The position numbers and the translations under genes were made by a program. 62,251 nucleotides of DNA from Microvirga sp. BSC39 (GTDB lineage: Bacteria; Pseudomonadota; Alphaproteobacteria; Rhizobiales; Beijerinckiaceae), in NCBI RefSeq assembly GCF_000739015.1, contig NZ_JPUG01000056.1:1-62251 (forward strand). The letters are read 5' to 3'. This document shows, piece after piece, positions 19,796-28,705 of the stretch. The stretch's first letter is position 1, and the number at the start of each line of letters is the position of its first letter. The notes under the pieces are model-generated. The model was not told where the DNA came from. It did not search any database and worked only from the letters and a program-made list of their open reading frames with translations.

Positions 19796-19802
19796 GTCTG
19801 AC

Positions 19803-20156
19803 GTGAAGCGGTTCGCCAAAGGATTGACCGTTCTCAACATCCTGGCGCTGATCGTCACGGCTTTGGCTGTGTGGCTCCTCGACCGGCGCTCCGCCATCGA
19901 GATGTTCGATATCGCAACGTATGTGGGATTGGGCATGGGTGCGCTCGGAGCCCTCATGTTCTTCGGCTCCGCCAGGGGGGTGAGCGCGTCCGCGGCAATG
20001 GCCGCCAGCGCGGCGGATCAGCCGAGCCGGATCATGGATGCGCTGTGGGGCGACAAGACTTCCAGCATATCCACGGGAGCCCTGTTCGTTCTCGCCGGTC
20101 TCACCTGGCTCGCGATTGCGTGGCCGCTGTCCATCCTGTTCGGCACAGGCCCCTGA
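19803..20156 (+). CDS. Small membrane protein of unknown function
   Basis: 117 residues from a GTG start, 7 bp after coaA. Three hydrophobic segments: about residues 8-26 (LTVLNILALIVTALAVWLL), 38-56 (TYVGLGMGALGALMFFGSA) and 91-112. The short Ala-rich stretch ASAAMAASAADQ is cytoplasmic or disordered. I do not recognise a family. The next gene encodes a DUF202 membrane protein, so both may act at the inner membrane. Confidence 0.65.
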   Translation: MKRFAKGLTVLNILALIVTALAVWLLDRRSAIEMFDIATYVGLGMGALGALMFFGSARGVSASAAMAASAADQPSRIMDALWGDKTSSISTGALFVLAGLTWLAIAWPLSILFGTGP

Positions 20157-20206
20157 AGCCAACCATTTCGCAATCTTGGGCGTTGTGCCTCCGAAGAGGA
20201 GGTTGC

Positions 20207-20749
20207 ATGGCAACGCCACCGGTCGACGAGAAGATCAAGCGCAGCGCCGAGCATGCGCAGGAAGCGGCTGTTCAGACCCAGGAGGCCGCTGAGCAGACTC
20301 AGGAGGCTGCGGAAAACACCCAGGAGGCGGCGGAGCACACGCAGAAAGCGGCCAAGACGACAGCGGTCGCCAGCGTGCAGATGAAGGACTCCGCCGACCG
20401 GCGCACGGAGCTGGCCGCCAACCGCACGGTCTTTGCCGCCGAGCGGACCTATGCGGCCTGGGTGCGCACCGGCCTGGCGTCGCTGGCTTCGGGCATCGGC
20501 GCGAAAAAACTGCTTGAGGGCGTGGTGCCGGACTGGATGATCGTCTCCACCGGTTCGGTCCTGATCCTCTTCAGCGCCTTCTGCTTCGCGGCCGCCGTCT
20601 GGCGTCAGCTGTTCCAGGGCGCCCAGCCGCCGCAGCCCGACGTGCAGCGCATCCCGCCGTTCCTGTTCGTGGCCTTCAACGGTTTTCTCGCCCTCGTCTC
20701 GCTCGCCGCTCTGTTTGGGCTGTGGTTCGGGCAGACGGGCGGGGATTAG
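20207..20749 (+). CDS. DUF202 (YidH-like) membrane protein with N-terminal heptad repeats
   Basis: 180 residues from ATG 20207, with a strong GAGGAGG upstream. Residues about 14-50 are a near-perfect 7-residue repeat built on TQEAAE(Q/N/H), five times, and should form an amphipathic or coiled-coil helix. The DUF202 signature ELAANRTVFAAERTYAAWVRTGLA follows. Membrane segments are at about 106-130 (WMIVSTGSVLILFSAFCFAAAVW) and 150-172. Function is unknown. The alanine-rich repeat is an addition to the usual YidH length. Confidence 0.85.
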   Translation: MATPPVDEKIKRSAEHAQEAAVQTQEAAEQTQEAAENTQEAAEHTQKAAKTTAVASVQMKDSADRRTELAANRTVFAAERTYAAWVRTGLASLASGIGAKKLLEGVVPDWMIVSTGSVLILFSAFCFAAAVWRQLFQGAQPPQPDVQRIPPFLFVAFNGFLALVSLAALFGLWFGQTGGD

Positions 20750-20768
20750 TCTAAACGCCATCCTCCAG

Positions 20769-20895
20769 TGTCATCCCCGTGCAGGCGGAGATCCGTAAGC
20801 ACGACGCTTCAGGAAGTGCGACTCGCGTCCCACCTCATTCTGCACCGTCAGCGGTTATGGATCCCGGGCTCCGCTGACGCGGCCCCGGGATGACA
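20769..20895. repeat. Intergenic palindromic element, family A, copy 5
   Basis: 127 bp with ends TGTCATCCCCG and CCCGGGATGACA. It shares CTGCACCGTCAGCGGTTATGG with copy 1 at 3709. It lies between two convergent genes. Confidence 0.8.
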
Positions 20896-20902
20896 GCGTG
20901 CA

Positions 20903-21904
20903 TCAGCTCAGCAGACCCTGCTGCTCGGCCAGCTCCTTGAGGCTGGTCTGCGGGCGGGCGCCGAGGTGGCTGATGATCTCGGCGGCGGCAAGCCCCCCGA
21001 GGCGGGCGCAGTCGGTCAGATCCAGGTTTTTCACGAGCCCGGCGAGGAAGCCGGAGGCGAAGAGATCGCCGGCGCCGGTGGTGTCGACCACGCGCTCCAC
21101 CGGGAAGGCCGGCACGGCCTTGGTCTCGCCGCGGCTCACGATCAGCGCGCCCTCGGCCGAGCGGGTGATGGCGCCGAGCACGTTTTCCTCGCGCAGCGCT
21201 GCCAGAGCGGTGTCGGCGTCCGAGGTGCCGTAGAGGCTCTGCAGCTCGTGGATGTTGGCGAACAGAATGTCGAGGCTGCCGTCGCGCATCAGACCCAAGA
21301 ACTCGTCGCGGTAGCGGTCGACGCAGAAGGCGTCGGACAGGGTGAGCGCGACCTTGTTGCCGGCCTCATGGGCGATCTTCACAGCCTTGCGGAAGGCCTC
21401 CTTGGCGGCCGGCGGATCCCAGAGATAGCCTTCGAGATAGACGATGGATGAGGCGCGCACCGTGTCCGGGTTCACGTCGTCGGGGGTGAGGTTCTGGCAG
21501 GCGCCGAGATAGGTGTTCATGGTGCGCTCGCCGTCCGGCGTCACCAGGATGAAGCTGCGGGCGGTGGCCGGGCCATCCTCGGCGGGCTTCACGTCGTAAT
21601 GCACGTCGATGGCCTTGAGGTCGTGGGCGAAGAGCTTGCCCGTCTCGTCGTTCTTCACCTTGCCGATGAAGCCTGCCTTGACCCCGAAGGAGGCCACGCC
21701 CGCCGCCGTGTTGGCGCCGGAGCCCCCCGACACGATGATGGCCGGACCCATATCGCCGTAGAGCTCTTCCGCCCGTGCCTCGTCGATGAGCTGCATGGCG
21801 CCCTTGTGGACCTTCTTCTGCAGCAGAAAGGCCTCGTCCGTATGGGCGAGCACGTCAACGATGGCGTTGCCGAGGGTGAGAACGTCGATGCGGGTCTGGG
21901 ACAT
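20903..21904 (-). CDS. PfkB family (adenosine/ribokinase-like) kinase
   Basis: 333 residues from ATG 21904 (MSQTRIDVLTLGNAIVDVLA). The ribokinase fold is shown by GGSGANTAAGVASFG (about residues 59-73), GKVKNDETGKLF, and the C-terminal signature VVDTTGAGDLFASGFLAGL with the catalytic Asp. The N-terminal stretch and the MNTYLGACQNLTPDDV segment resemble the adenosine kinase branch. The substrate is not certain, so no symbol is given. The longer frame upstream to 21961 lacks homology. Confidence 0.88.
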   Translation of the reverse strand: MSQTRIDVLTLGNAIVDVLAHTDEAFLLQKKVHKGAMQLIDEARAEELYGDMGPAIIVSGGSGANTAAGVASFGVKAGFIGKVKNDETGKLFAHDLKAIDVHYDVKPAEDGPATARSFILVTPDGERTMNTYLGACQNLTPDDVNPDTVRASSIVYLEGYLWDPPAAKEAFRKAVKIAHEAGNKVALTLSDAFCVDRYRDEFLGLMRDGSLDILFANIHELQSLYGTSDADTALAALREENVLGAITRSAEGALIVSRGETKAVPAFPVERVVDTTGAGDLFASGFLAGLVKNLDLTDCARLGGLAAAEIISHLGARPQTSLKELAEQQGLLS

Positions 21905-21976
21905 GAGCCACCGGGTTTGAGAAAGACGGGGCGCTTTCGCATCCGGGGCAGGGGAGGTCAAGCTCTTAGGACATCG

Positions 21977-22022
21977 AGCATCGAATGGATCCTAAAAGTG
22001 CCTTCGGCTTTTAGGTTCGAGG
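21977..22022. repeat. Palindrome related to family B
   Basis: CCTAAAAG / CTTTTAGG arms (21992-21999 and 22009-22016) lie inside GAGCATCGA and CGAGGCTC. This is a degenerate version of the outer and inner arms at 14072. It lies between the kinase and XRE genes. Confidence 0.55.
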
Positions 22023-22025
22023 CTC

Positions 22026-22445
22026 TTACCGAGGTGAGACGGGTGCCTGGGCGTCGCTCGGAACTGCGCAACCGGCCCCGCGCTCCCGCTCCTGCGCCTG
22101 GTCGAGCACTGCGACCATCCGGTCGAGTTCGTCGGGGGTCAGGCCGCGGATCTCCCGCGCCAAGCGGTTGGCCAGCAGGGTGGCCTTGGGGTCGGTGTTG
22201 GCCGTGTCGATCTTCACCCGGGGATCGGAGAGGTCGGCCAGCCGCGTGAGCTCATCGGCCTCGTCCCAGATGATGTGGAAATACTGCAGCACGCCCTGGA
22301 TGAGCGTCCAGGTGGGCTTTCCTCGTTCACCGCGCTCCAGCGCCGAGAGATAGGCGCTCGACACGCCGAGATGCGCGGCCATGTCCTTCAACATGCGCCC
22401 GCGCTCCTGGCGCAGCTGCCGCACCCGTTCTCCGAAGGGAGTCAT
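22026..22445 (-). CDS. XRE family helix-turn-helix regulator
   Basis: 139 residues from 22445 (MTPFGERVRQLRQERGRML). HTH_3 domain at about residues 4-60: KDMAAHLGVSSAYLSALERGERGKPTW. The C-terminal part (GLTPDELDRMVAVLDQAQER) looks like a small alpha-helical or coiled-coil region. The start is 4 bp after the Smr stop, so it is the last gene of the Tim44-MltA-Smr-XRE set. Target genes cannot be read from the sequence. Confidence 0.88.
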   Translation of the reverse strand: MTPFGERVRQLRQERGRMLKDMAAHLGVSSAYLSALERGERGKPTWTLIQGVLQYFHIIWDEADELTRLADLSDPRVKIDTANTDPKATLLANRLAREIRGLTPDELDRMVAVLDQAQERERGAGCAVPSDAQAPVSPR

Positions 22446-22449
22446 CGTG

Positions 22450-23016
22450 TTACCCCACGCTCCGCCGCCGGCGGAGCCTGACATAGAGTGCACCGGATCC
22501 GCCATGCTGGGGAGAGGCCTCCTCGAAGCCGACCACCAGATGGCGCAGGTCGGGCAGGCGCAGCCAGTGCGGCACCATGCGCCGCAGCACGCCGCGCTCC
22601 TCGAACAGGCCGTTGCTGACGGCAGCCCCGCCCTTGCCGGTGATCACGAGCACGAGGGCATGGCCGGAGCCCTGCGCCCTGTGCAGGAAGCCGAGAAGGG
22701 CGAAATGCGCCTCCTCCTGGCGCATCCCGTGCAGGTCTATGACGCTGTCCACATCCTTGCGGCCGCGACGCAGGGCCTGGAGCGTCTTGCGCTCCACCGG
22801 GGCCATCGGGGGCAGGGCAGGTTTGGCGGGCGGGAGAGGGGGCAGGGCTGGCGGGAGCTTCGCCGCCACAGGAGCAGGAGCCTTGGCAGGCGCTGCTTCG
22901 GGCTCAGGCTCCGGCGGCAGGGCTTTGCCCTGCATGGGCTTCACGTGCCGGGCCACATGGGACCAGAGCCGCTTCTCCTCGGGGCTGAGCTGTCGGGTGC
23001 GGCTCTTGCGGGTCAT
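22450..23016 (-). CDS. Smr/MutS2 domain protein
   Basis: 188 residues. N-terminal basic stretch (MTRKSRTRQLSPEEKRLWSHV), then a Pro/Ala-rich linker at about 35-75, then the Smr domain at about 90-180 with SVIDLHGMRQEEAHFALLGF (DLHG motif) and VITGKGG, the TGxG form of the HGxG loop. Smr domains bind or nick nucleic acids, and recent work links many to ribosome rescue. The start overlaps the mltA stop as ATGA. This gene follows MltA in many Rhizobiales. Confidence 0.9.
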   Translation of the reverse strand: MTRKSRTRQLSPEEKRLWSHVARHVKPMQGKALPPEPEPEAAPAKAPAPVAAKLPPALPPLPPAKPALPPMAPVERKTLQALRRGRKDVDSVIDLHGMRQEEAHFALLGFLHRAQGSGHALVLVITGKGGAAVSNGLFEERGVLRRMVPHWLRLPDLRHLVVGFEEASPQHGGSGALYVRLRRRRSVG

Positions 23017-24197
23017 GAACGGGGTTTGGGCTGCAGGACCACGAAGCGCACGGGATGGCGCAGGAGCCCGGCGCGGCGGCCCGCCTCCTCGCCGCTGCCG
23101 AAGAAGAAGTCGCCCCTGGCCGGGCCGACGATGGCCGAGCCCGTATCCTGGGCAATCATGAGGCGCCGGAGCGGCTCGGCCTTGTCGAGGGTCAGGGGCA
23201 ATTGCCCGTCGAGCCAGACCGGAAGGCCGTAGGCCCAGAGGGAGCGGTCGACGGCGAGGCTCCGGCCGGGCACGAGCGGGTGGCCTGCCCCGCCGATGGG
23301 GCCGTCCTCGGGCGCCAGCTCCGCGGCCTCGCGGAAGAAGATGTAGGACTGGTTCTGCCCCATCAGGGCCTTGGCCTGTTCCGGATGGTCCTTCAGCCAT
23401 CCCATGAGCTTTTCGAGCGTCATGGATTCCAGGTCCATCTCGCCCTGCTGCACCAGAACCCGGCCTATGGAGGTGTAGGGCCGCCCGTTGCGCCCGGCAT
23501 AGGCGACCCGCATCACCGAGCCGTCGGCGAGGCGGATGCGGGCCGAGCCCTGCACATGGATGATGAAGGCCTCGCCCGGCTCGCGAAGCCAGACGATGGG
23601 CCGGGCCAGCTTGCCCAGGGCACCGCTCTCGATGGCGGCGCGGTCCGGATAGGGCTCGTGGCCGTCAGCCGTGCGCCGGGCTGCCTGAAGGCCCTTCTCG
23701 ATCCCCGGCAGGGTCTCGCCCTGCGGGATGGTCACGAGGTCCTGCGGCCGGTCGAGCAGGGGAACCCGGTAGGTGGTATCCGGCGTGCGTGAGCCCTGAA
23801 ATTCGGGTTCGTAATAGCCGGTGAGAAAGCCCCCGCCCGTATGGGGAATGACCAGTTGGGGCTGGAAAGACGTCTCGAAGAAGCGTTTTGCCTCCGCCTT
23901 ATCGGCATCGGGCATCTTCAGGGCCTCGCGACACACAGCAAGAAGGTCTCCTTGAGGTGCCTGCGCCGGCCGCAGCCCGGCGGACGCGGCCTCAAGCGCC
24001 CGGCAGGAGCGCAGGAAGGCCCGGAAGGCCCCCGCGTGATCGTCCGCGTCCCATCCGGCGAGATCCGCGAATGCGAGGGGCTCCAGGCGTGCGAGGTCCT
24101 TCAGGGCCGGTCCGGCCACGGCATCGGGCATGCTCAGCGTCCAGATACTGAGGCTGGCAACCAGACAGGCGACAAGGCCCCGCCCGGCATGGATCAT
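23013..24197 (-). CDS. mltA: Membrane-bound lytic transglycosylase A
   Basis: Cleaves the MurNAc-GlcNAc bond with anhydro-product formation. 394 residues from 24197 (MIHAGRGLVACLVAS). A signal peptide ends near AVAG at about residue 29, with no lipobox Cys, so it is probably soluble and periplasmic. The MltA domain has GGGFLTGYYEPEFQGS, PIVWLREPGEAFIIHVQGSARI and NQSYIFFRE. The C-terminal 3D domain contains MIAQDTGSAIVGPARGDFFFG with the catalytic Asp. Starts and stops overlap by four bases with both neighbours. Confidence 0.93.
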   Translation of the reverse strand: MIHAGRGLVACLVASLSIWTLSMPDAVAGPALKDLARLEPLAFADLAGWDADDHAGAFRAFLRSCRALEAASAGLRPAQAPQGDLLAVCREALKMPDADKAEAKRFFETSFQPQLVIPHTGGGFLTGYYEPEFQGSRTPDTTYRVPLLDRPQDLVTIPQGETLPGIEKGLQAARRTADGHEPYPDRAAIESGALGKLARPIVWLREPGEAFIIHVQGSARIRLADGSVMRVAYAGRNGRPYTSIGRVLVQQGEMDLESMTLEKLMGWLKDHPEQAKALMGQNQSYIFFREAAELAPEDGPIGGAGHPLVPGRSLAVDRSLWAYGLPVWLDGQLPLTLDKAEPLRRLMIAQDTGSAIVGPARGDFFFGSGEEAGRRAGLLRHPVRFVVLQPKPRS

Positions 24198-24916
24198 TGC
24201 CCCGCTTCGGTCGCCACGAGCAGCCAGTTGGGATCGCGGCTGCCGAGCGTGCGGGCGAAGGTCCACACGTCGGTGACGTCGGCCACGGTCTCGAGGCTGC
24301 CGTCCACCACGGCCCCGGAGGCATCGCGGGTGGCGGTGATCAGCTTGGACAGGAAGCGCACCACCACCTGAGCATTCTTGCCCTGGAGCTCGGCCCCGGC
24401 CATCTCGGCCTTGTCGATGGACACGAAGGTGGTCTCCACCGTCTCGCCCCGGCGCTCGCGCTCGGTGATCGCCCGCTCGAAGCCCTCATAGACCTCGCGG
24501 GAGAGAAGATCCTTGAGGGTGCTGCGGTCGCCCTGGGCAAAAGCCGTGACGATCATCTCGTAAGCGGACTTGGCCCCTTCAAGAAAGTCGGCGGCATCGA
24601 AATTCGGCTCGAGGCGGGCGATGCCGTCCAGCGCCTGAGCGGTGGGCGTACCGGGCTCGGCGATACCCTTCCAGCGCTCGGCCGGCGGAACCTCGGCGGC
24701 GGGACGGGGGCCAGCGGCGCCGGGAAGGCGCACCACATTGTGATCGGGCTCGGCCGGCGCATTGCCCGGGCGCAGGGGGGCATCCCGGCGTGACATGGGA
24801 TCGAAGGGGGGCTGTTCGCTTCCGGTCTTCTGTCCCAGCACCGAGCGGAGACGCCAGATCACGAATACGGCGAGAACAATGAAAATGAGGGTCGTGATGT
24901 CGAAGGAATCCTGCAT
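24194..24916 (-). CDS. Tim44/TimA-family membrane-anchored protein
   Basis: 240 residues from 24916 (MQDSFDITTLIFIVLAVFVIWRLRSVLGQKTG). One N-terminal membrane segment at about 8-24. A Pro/Arg-rich linker follows, then the Tim44-like domain at about 95-238 (FDAADFLEGAKSAYEMIVTAFAQGD, ...VRFLSKLITATRDA, WTFARTLGSRDPNWLLVAT). Mitochondrial Tim44 tethers Hsp70 to the import pore; the bacterial role is not settled. It is divergent from secB across 268 bp, the usual Rhizobiales order. Confidence 0.9.
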   Translation of the reverse strand: MQDSFDITTLIFIVLAVFVIWRLRSVLGQKTGSEQPPFDPMSRRDAPLRPGNAPAEPDHNVVRLPGAAGPRPAAEVPPAERWKGIAEPGTPTAQALDGIARLEPNFDAADFLEGAKSAYEMIVTAFAQGDRSTLKDLLSREVYEGFERAITERERRGETVETTFVSIDKAEMAGAELQGKNAQVVVRFLSKLITATRDASGAVVDGSLETVADVTDVWTFARTLGSRDPNWLLVATEAGQ

Positions 24917-25184
24917 CGTCGATCCGTTGTAAGCCTGCCCGCGCCCGGTTGTCGCCGGGCGTTGTGTCGAGGAGGTGAAGGTGTCATCCTTCGCATATGG
25001 GGTCTTGAGGTCGTAACATCCACCTGTGCCCCCGACAAGCGAATGAGTTGGCTCAAAATCTTGCTTCCCGCATGAGAAGCATGGTAGCGCGAAGATCCAT
25101 GGCCCGCCGCCGCAGACGCTTCGCTTTTGGGGAAGCGTTCCGCCCGGGCTTGACGAGACACACCCCCTTAGGGAGCATGAACCC

Positions 25185-25667
25185 ATGGCCGATAATGCGG
25201 CAAACAACGCAGCGCCCTCGCTGAACGCCCTTGCGCAATACTGCAAGGACTTCTCCTTCGAGAACCCCAACGCCCCCCGCTCCCTGCAGCAGCAGACGGA
25301 AGGCCCGCAGATCAACCTGCAGGTCAACGTGAACGCCAAGCAGCTCGCCGAGGCCGACTTCGAGATCGACCTAACCCTTGAGGGCGATGCCAAGATCGGC
25401 GGCAAGGACGTGCTGTTCGCCTTCGAGCTCACCTATTCGGGCGTGTTCCGGATCCAGAACATCCCGCAGGAGCAGCTGCACCCGGTGGTGATGATCGAGT
25501 GCCCGCGCCTGCTCTTCCCCTTCGCCCGCCAGATGGTGGCCGATGCGGTCCGCAACGGCGGCTTCCCGCCCCTCTACATCGACCCGATCGACTTCGTGGC
25601 CCTCTACCGCCAGCGCGCCGCCGAGGTCCAGGGGCAGCAGGACGGCGCAGGCCAGACCCTGTCGTAA
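25185..25667 (+). CDS. secB: Protein-export chaperone SecB
   Basis: Keeps preproteins unfolded and hands them to SecA. 160 residues, the usual tetramer subunit size. Family stretches are [10 protein letters not shown] near residue 26, [24 protein letters not shown], and [27 protein letters not shown]. The ATG at 25185 follows a GGGAGC purine run. It ends with a strong terminator. Confidence 0.97.
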   Translation: MADNAANNAAPSLNALAQYCKDFSFENPNAPRSLQQQTEGPQINLQVNVNAKQLAEADFEIDLTLEGDAKIGGKDVLFAFELTYSGVFRIQNIPQEQLHPVVMIECPRLLFPFARQMVADAVRNGGFPPLYIDPIDFVALYRQRAAEVQGQQDGAGQTLS

Positions 25668-25696
25668 GCACTCGGACAAGTTTCGGAATTTTTCAG

Positions 25697-25730
25697 ATCG
25701 GGCGAGGCGGAAGCTTCGCCCGATTTTTTT
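25697..25730 (+). terminator. Rho-independent terminator of secB
   Basis: 9-bp perfect stem ATCGGGCGA / TCGCCCGAT with a 10-nt loop, followed by a run of T ending at 25730. Confidence 0.9.
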
Positions 25731-25791
25731 GTGCGATCGGTGCCCACCGGGTTATAGCTCGGCCATCAGGTTACATAATTGCAGGCAGATG

Positions 25792-26496
25792 ATGGACGGT
25801 TCTCGCTTCTTCATATCGCCATTGAGGGACGGCCCGCATTCATTCGAGGTTGTGGTGCTTGAAGCGGCGCAGCCCTCCCGCACGGCTTTGTTTGCCGCCG
25901 GGCGGGGCGGGGATCCGCGGCGTCATCTTCCGCTGCTGCAAGCCCTCGCGCAGCACGGCTGCACAGTGGTCGCGCCGCATTTCGAGCCAATGGCGTCTCC
26001 GGTGCCCCGCGAGGATGAGATGCAGGCGCGGACGCGCCGCCTTGAACTGGCTGTTCGCTCGTTCGCGCAAGAAGACCTTCCGATCGCTGGAATCGGTCAT
26101 TCGATCGGCGCCACGATGGTGCTCGTGATGGCGGGAGGCCATGCTCAGACGTTGGCCGGACAGAGGGTATCCGTAGCGTCGACGATCAACTTCGATTGCT
26201 TGGTGCTTTTCACCCCGGCCATGGATTTCTTCCGGGCGCCGGGTGCGCTGGCGTCTGTGGATGCGCCTATCCTGTCATGGGCCGGAGCGAAGGACACCGT
26301 GACCCCTCCAGCGCAGGCGGCATTCCTGAAGGAAGCGCTGGAGCCGAGATCGCCGGTGGAGGTCCGCCTGGTGGAAGAGGCCGGCCACTTCACCTTCATG
26401 CACGAACTGCCGCCCCACATCGTGGACTCGCATCCTGACCGGGATGCGTTTCTGGCGTCTCTCACCGACGATGTCTGTCGCTTCGTGGTAAGCTGA
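25792..26496 (+). CDS. Alpha/beta hydrolase of unknown substrate
   Basis: About 234 residues; ATG 25789 is an equal alternative. The nucleophile elbow is GHSIGATMVLVMAGGHA (Ser in GHSIGA). The acid is probably in WAGAKDTVTPPAQ. The catalytic His is in EAGHFTFMHELPP near residue 200. It has a dienelactone-hydrolase-like layout. The upstream LFAAGRGGDPRRHLPLLQALA resembles the oxyanion loop. A short gene-free space after the secB terminator holds its own promoter. It is convergent with dnaQ. Confidence 0.82.
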   Translation: MDGSRFFISPLRDGPHSFEVVVLEAAQPSRTALFAAGRGGDPRRHLPLLQALAQHGCTVVAPHFEPMASPVPREDEMQARTRRLELAVRSFAQEDLPIAGIGHSIGATMVLVMAGGHAQTLAGQRVSVASTINFDCLVLFTPAMDFFRAPGALASVDAPILSWAGAKDTVTPPAQAAFLKEALEPRSPVEVRLVEEAGHFTFMHELPPHIVDSHPDRDAFLASLTDDVCRFVVS

Positions 26497-26511
26497 CGAG
26501 AGTTCCGGCGC

Positions 26512-27231
26512 TCAGGAGGCTTCCGGCTTCGTCTCGCCAAGGTACTCGCGCCAGATGGCGCTCGGCCCGATGGACTGGATGAAGGCCTCGTGGGCAGCGC
26601 GCTCGGCGTCCGTCAGGCGGGAGATCAGGGTGCGTGGCCTTGCATCCCGGGCGGCGCGTTCCGCCGCCGCGGCACTCCGGCGGGCCGTCGGCTGCAGCGA
26701 GAGGTCGAAGCCCACCTGCCGGCCGCCGATCAGCTCGATATAGACCTCGGCCAGGATCTCGGCGTCGAGGAGCGCCCCGTGCTTGGTGCGCCGGGAATTG
26801 TCGATCCCGTAGCGGCTGCACAGCGCATCGAGGTTGTTGGCCGCCCCCGGGTGCTTGCGCCGGGCCATCGAGAGCGTATCGACCGCATCCGCGAGGTTGA
26901 ACTGCGGATGCCCGGTGCGGGCGAGTTCCGCGTTGAGGAAGCCGATATCGAAGGCCGCATTGTGGATGACGAGGCGGGCATCGGCGACGAAGTCCATGAA
27001 CTCGTCCGCGATTGTCGCAAAGACCGGCTTGTCGGCCAGGAACTCGTCCGAGAGCCCATGGACCGCGAAGGCGCCGGGCGACACGGGACATTCCGGGTTG
27101 ATGTAGACGTGATAGCTCTTGCCTGTGGGGATGTGGTTGAGCATCTCCACGCAGCCGATTTCGATCACCCGGTCGCCGCTTGCATGACTGGTTCCGGTGG
27201 TTTCGGTGTCGAGAACGATTTCACGCAACAT
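26512..27231 (-). CDS. dnaQ: DNA polymerase III epsilon subunit (proofreading exonuclease)
   Basis: 3'-5' editing exonuclease of the replicative polymerase. About 239 residues from ATG 27231 (MLREIVLDTETTG). Exo I is LDTETTGTS, Exo II is VIHNAAFDIGFLNAE, Exo III is TKHGALLDAEILAEVYIEL, so all catalytic acids and the His are present. The C-terminal 50 residues have no homology that I can see. The last gene of the minus-strand group next to the origin region, 15 bp after coaE. Confidence 0.95.
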   Translation of the reverse strand: MLREIVLDTETTGTSHASGDRVIEIGCVEMLNHIPTGKSYHVYINPECPVSPGAFAVHGLSDEFLADKPVFATIADEFMDFVADARLVIHNAAFDIGFLNAELARTGHPQFNLADAVDTLSMARRKHPGAANNLDALCSRYGIDNSRRTKHGALLDAEILAEVYIELIGGRQVGFDLSLQPTARRSAAAAERAARDARPRTLISRLTDAERAAHEAFIQSIGPSAIWREYLGETKPEAS

Positions 27232-27246
27232 CACAAACACTCTTCA

Positions 27247-27849
27247 TCAAAAACGGTGACGCCGTCCGGGACGGCCGGCGAGGCAAACGAGAATGGAGCG
27301 CACCTGCGCCTCGGCGGAAGAAAAGCCGCGGCTGGTGTCGACCAGGAAATGTGCCCGGGCGCGCTTGTCGGCGTCGGGCATCTGCTTGGCCAGGATGGCA
27401 GAAAATTTCTCCGCCGTCATGCCGGGCCGGGCCAGCACCCGCTCCCGCTGCACCTCGGCCGGCGCCGTGACCACCAGGGTGGCGTCGCAGCGCGTCTCGC
27501 CCCTGGTCTCGAACAGCAGGGGGATGTCGAGCACGGCGATGGGGAGGGCCGAAACGCGAGCGAGAAAAGTCTCCTCCTCCTCCCGCACCAGCGGATGCAC
27601 GATGGCTTCGAGTTCCTTCATGCGCGCCGGGCTGTTGAGAACGGCGGCACCGAGTTTCGGGCGATCAACAGTTCCGTCCGCCACGGTGCCGGGAAAGGCT
27701 TTCTCGATCAGCGGCGCGGCGCGGCCGCGATAGAGCCGGTGCACGGTGGCGTCGGCATCATGGACCGGGACGCCCAGCTTGCGGAAGAGATCGGCGGTGG
27801 CCGACTTGCCCATGCCGATGGAGCCGGTGAGTCCGAGCACGAAGGTCAT
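27247..27849 (-). CDS. coaE: Dephospho-CoA kinase
   Basis: Last step of CoA synthesis. 200 residues. P-loop [16 protein letters not shown] at about residues 7-22. Family marks are [12 protein letters not shown], the lid region [22 protein letters not shown], and the [21 protein letters not shown] stretch. The start overlaps the aroE stop as ATGA. Confidence 0.96.
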   Translation of the reverse strand: MTFVLGLTGSIGMGKSATADLFRKLGVPVHDADATVHRLYRGRAAPLIEKAFPGTVADGTVDRPKLGAAVLNSPARMKELEAIVHPLVREEEETFLARVSALPIAVLDIPLLFETRGETRCDATLVVTAPAEVQRERVLARPGMTAEKFSAILAKQMPDADKRARAHFLVDTSRGFSSAEAQVRSILVCLAGRPGRRHRF

Positions 27850-28694
27850 CGGGCCGCCTCCAGATCGGCGAGGATGAGGGAGCGCAGTTCCGGGGTGACC
27901 TCCGGGGTGACGCCGAACCAGCGCCGGAAGCCCGGCACCGCCTGGTGCAGCAGCATGCCGAGACCATCGACGGTCCTCAGGCCCTGCGCGGCGGCGGCAG
28001 CGAGCAGAGGCGTTTCCAGGGGCACATAGACGATGTCCGTCACCACGGCGTTGCGAGGCGCACGGGAGAGATCGATGGCCAACGGTGGCTGGCCCGCCAT
28101 GCCCAGAGACGTGGTGTTGACGATGAGCTGGGCATGCGGGATCACCCGCCCGAGGGCCTCCCAGGCGGCGGTCTCCAGGGAGACCGCACTGCCCGGCCTG
28201 AGATCGCGGGCCAGGTCCTCCGCCTTCGACCCGGTGCGGTTCGCCACGAAGATGCGCTTGAGGGGCCGGTCCTGCAGACCCGCCACCACGGCGCGCGCGG
28301 CACCGCCGGCCCCGAGCACGAGGGCGGTTTCCACATCCTGTTCCCAGCCTGTCCCCAGCGTGGCATCGAGATTGCCGATGAACCCGACGGCGTCCGTGTT
28401 GTCGCCCCAGAGCACGCCGTCCTCGACCCAGAGGGTGTTGACCGCGCCGACCCGCTGCGCCCGCTCGGTCCTGCGGCGGACACCGAGGAAAGCCGCCTCT
28501 TTGTGGGGGAGGGTGACGTTGCCGCCGGCAAAGCCGCGCGCGTAGAAACTCTCCAGAAAATTCCCGAAATCCACAGGCGCCACATCGATGCGCTCATAGG
28601 AGCCGTCGAGGCCATAGGTCTTCAGCCAGTGGCCGTGGATCAGCGGCGAGCGCGAATGCTTGATCGGATGGCCGACGACGAAGGCCTTCGCCAT
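27846..28694 (-). CDS. aroE: Shikimate dehydrogenase
   Basis: NADPH-dependent reduction of 3-dehydroshikimate. 282 residues. Shikimate-binding [19 protein letters not shown], catalytic Lys in [13 protein letters not shown] and Asp in [14 protein letters not shown] site [13 protein letters not shown] and [11 protein letters not shown]. The C-terminal [19 protein letters not shown] is conserved. It lies in the usual maf-aroE-coaE-dnaQ set left of the alphaproteobacterial origin. Confidence 0.96.
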   Translation of the reverse strand: MAKAFVVGHPIKHSRSPLIHGHWLKTYGLDGSYERIDVAPVDFGNFLESFYARGFAGGNVTLPHKEAAFLGVRRRTERAQRVGAVNTLWVEDGVLWGDNTDAVGFIGNLDATLGTGWEQDVETALVLGAGGAARAVVAGLQDRPLKRIFVANRTGSKAEDLARDLRPGSAVSLETAAWEALGRVIPHAQLIVNTTSLGMAGQPPLAIDLSRAPRNAVVTDIVYVPLETPLLAAAAAQGLRTVDGLGMLLHQAVPGFRRWFGVTPEVTPELRSLILADLEAAR

Positions 28695-28705
28695 GAATGC
28701 TTGTC

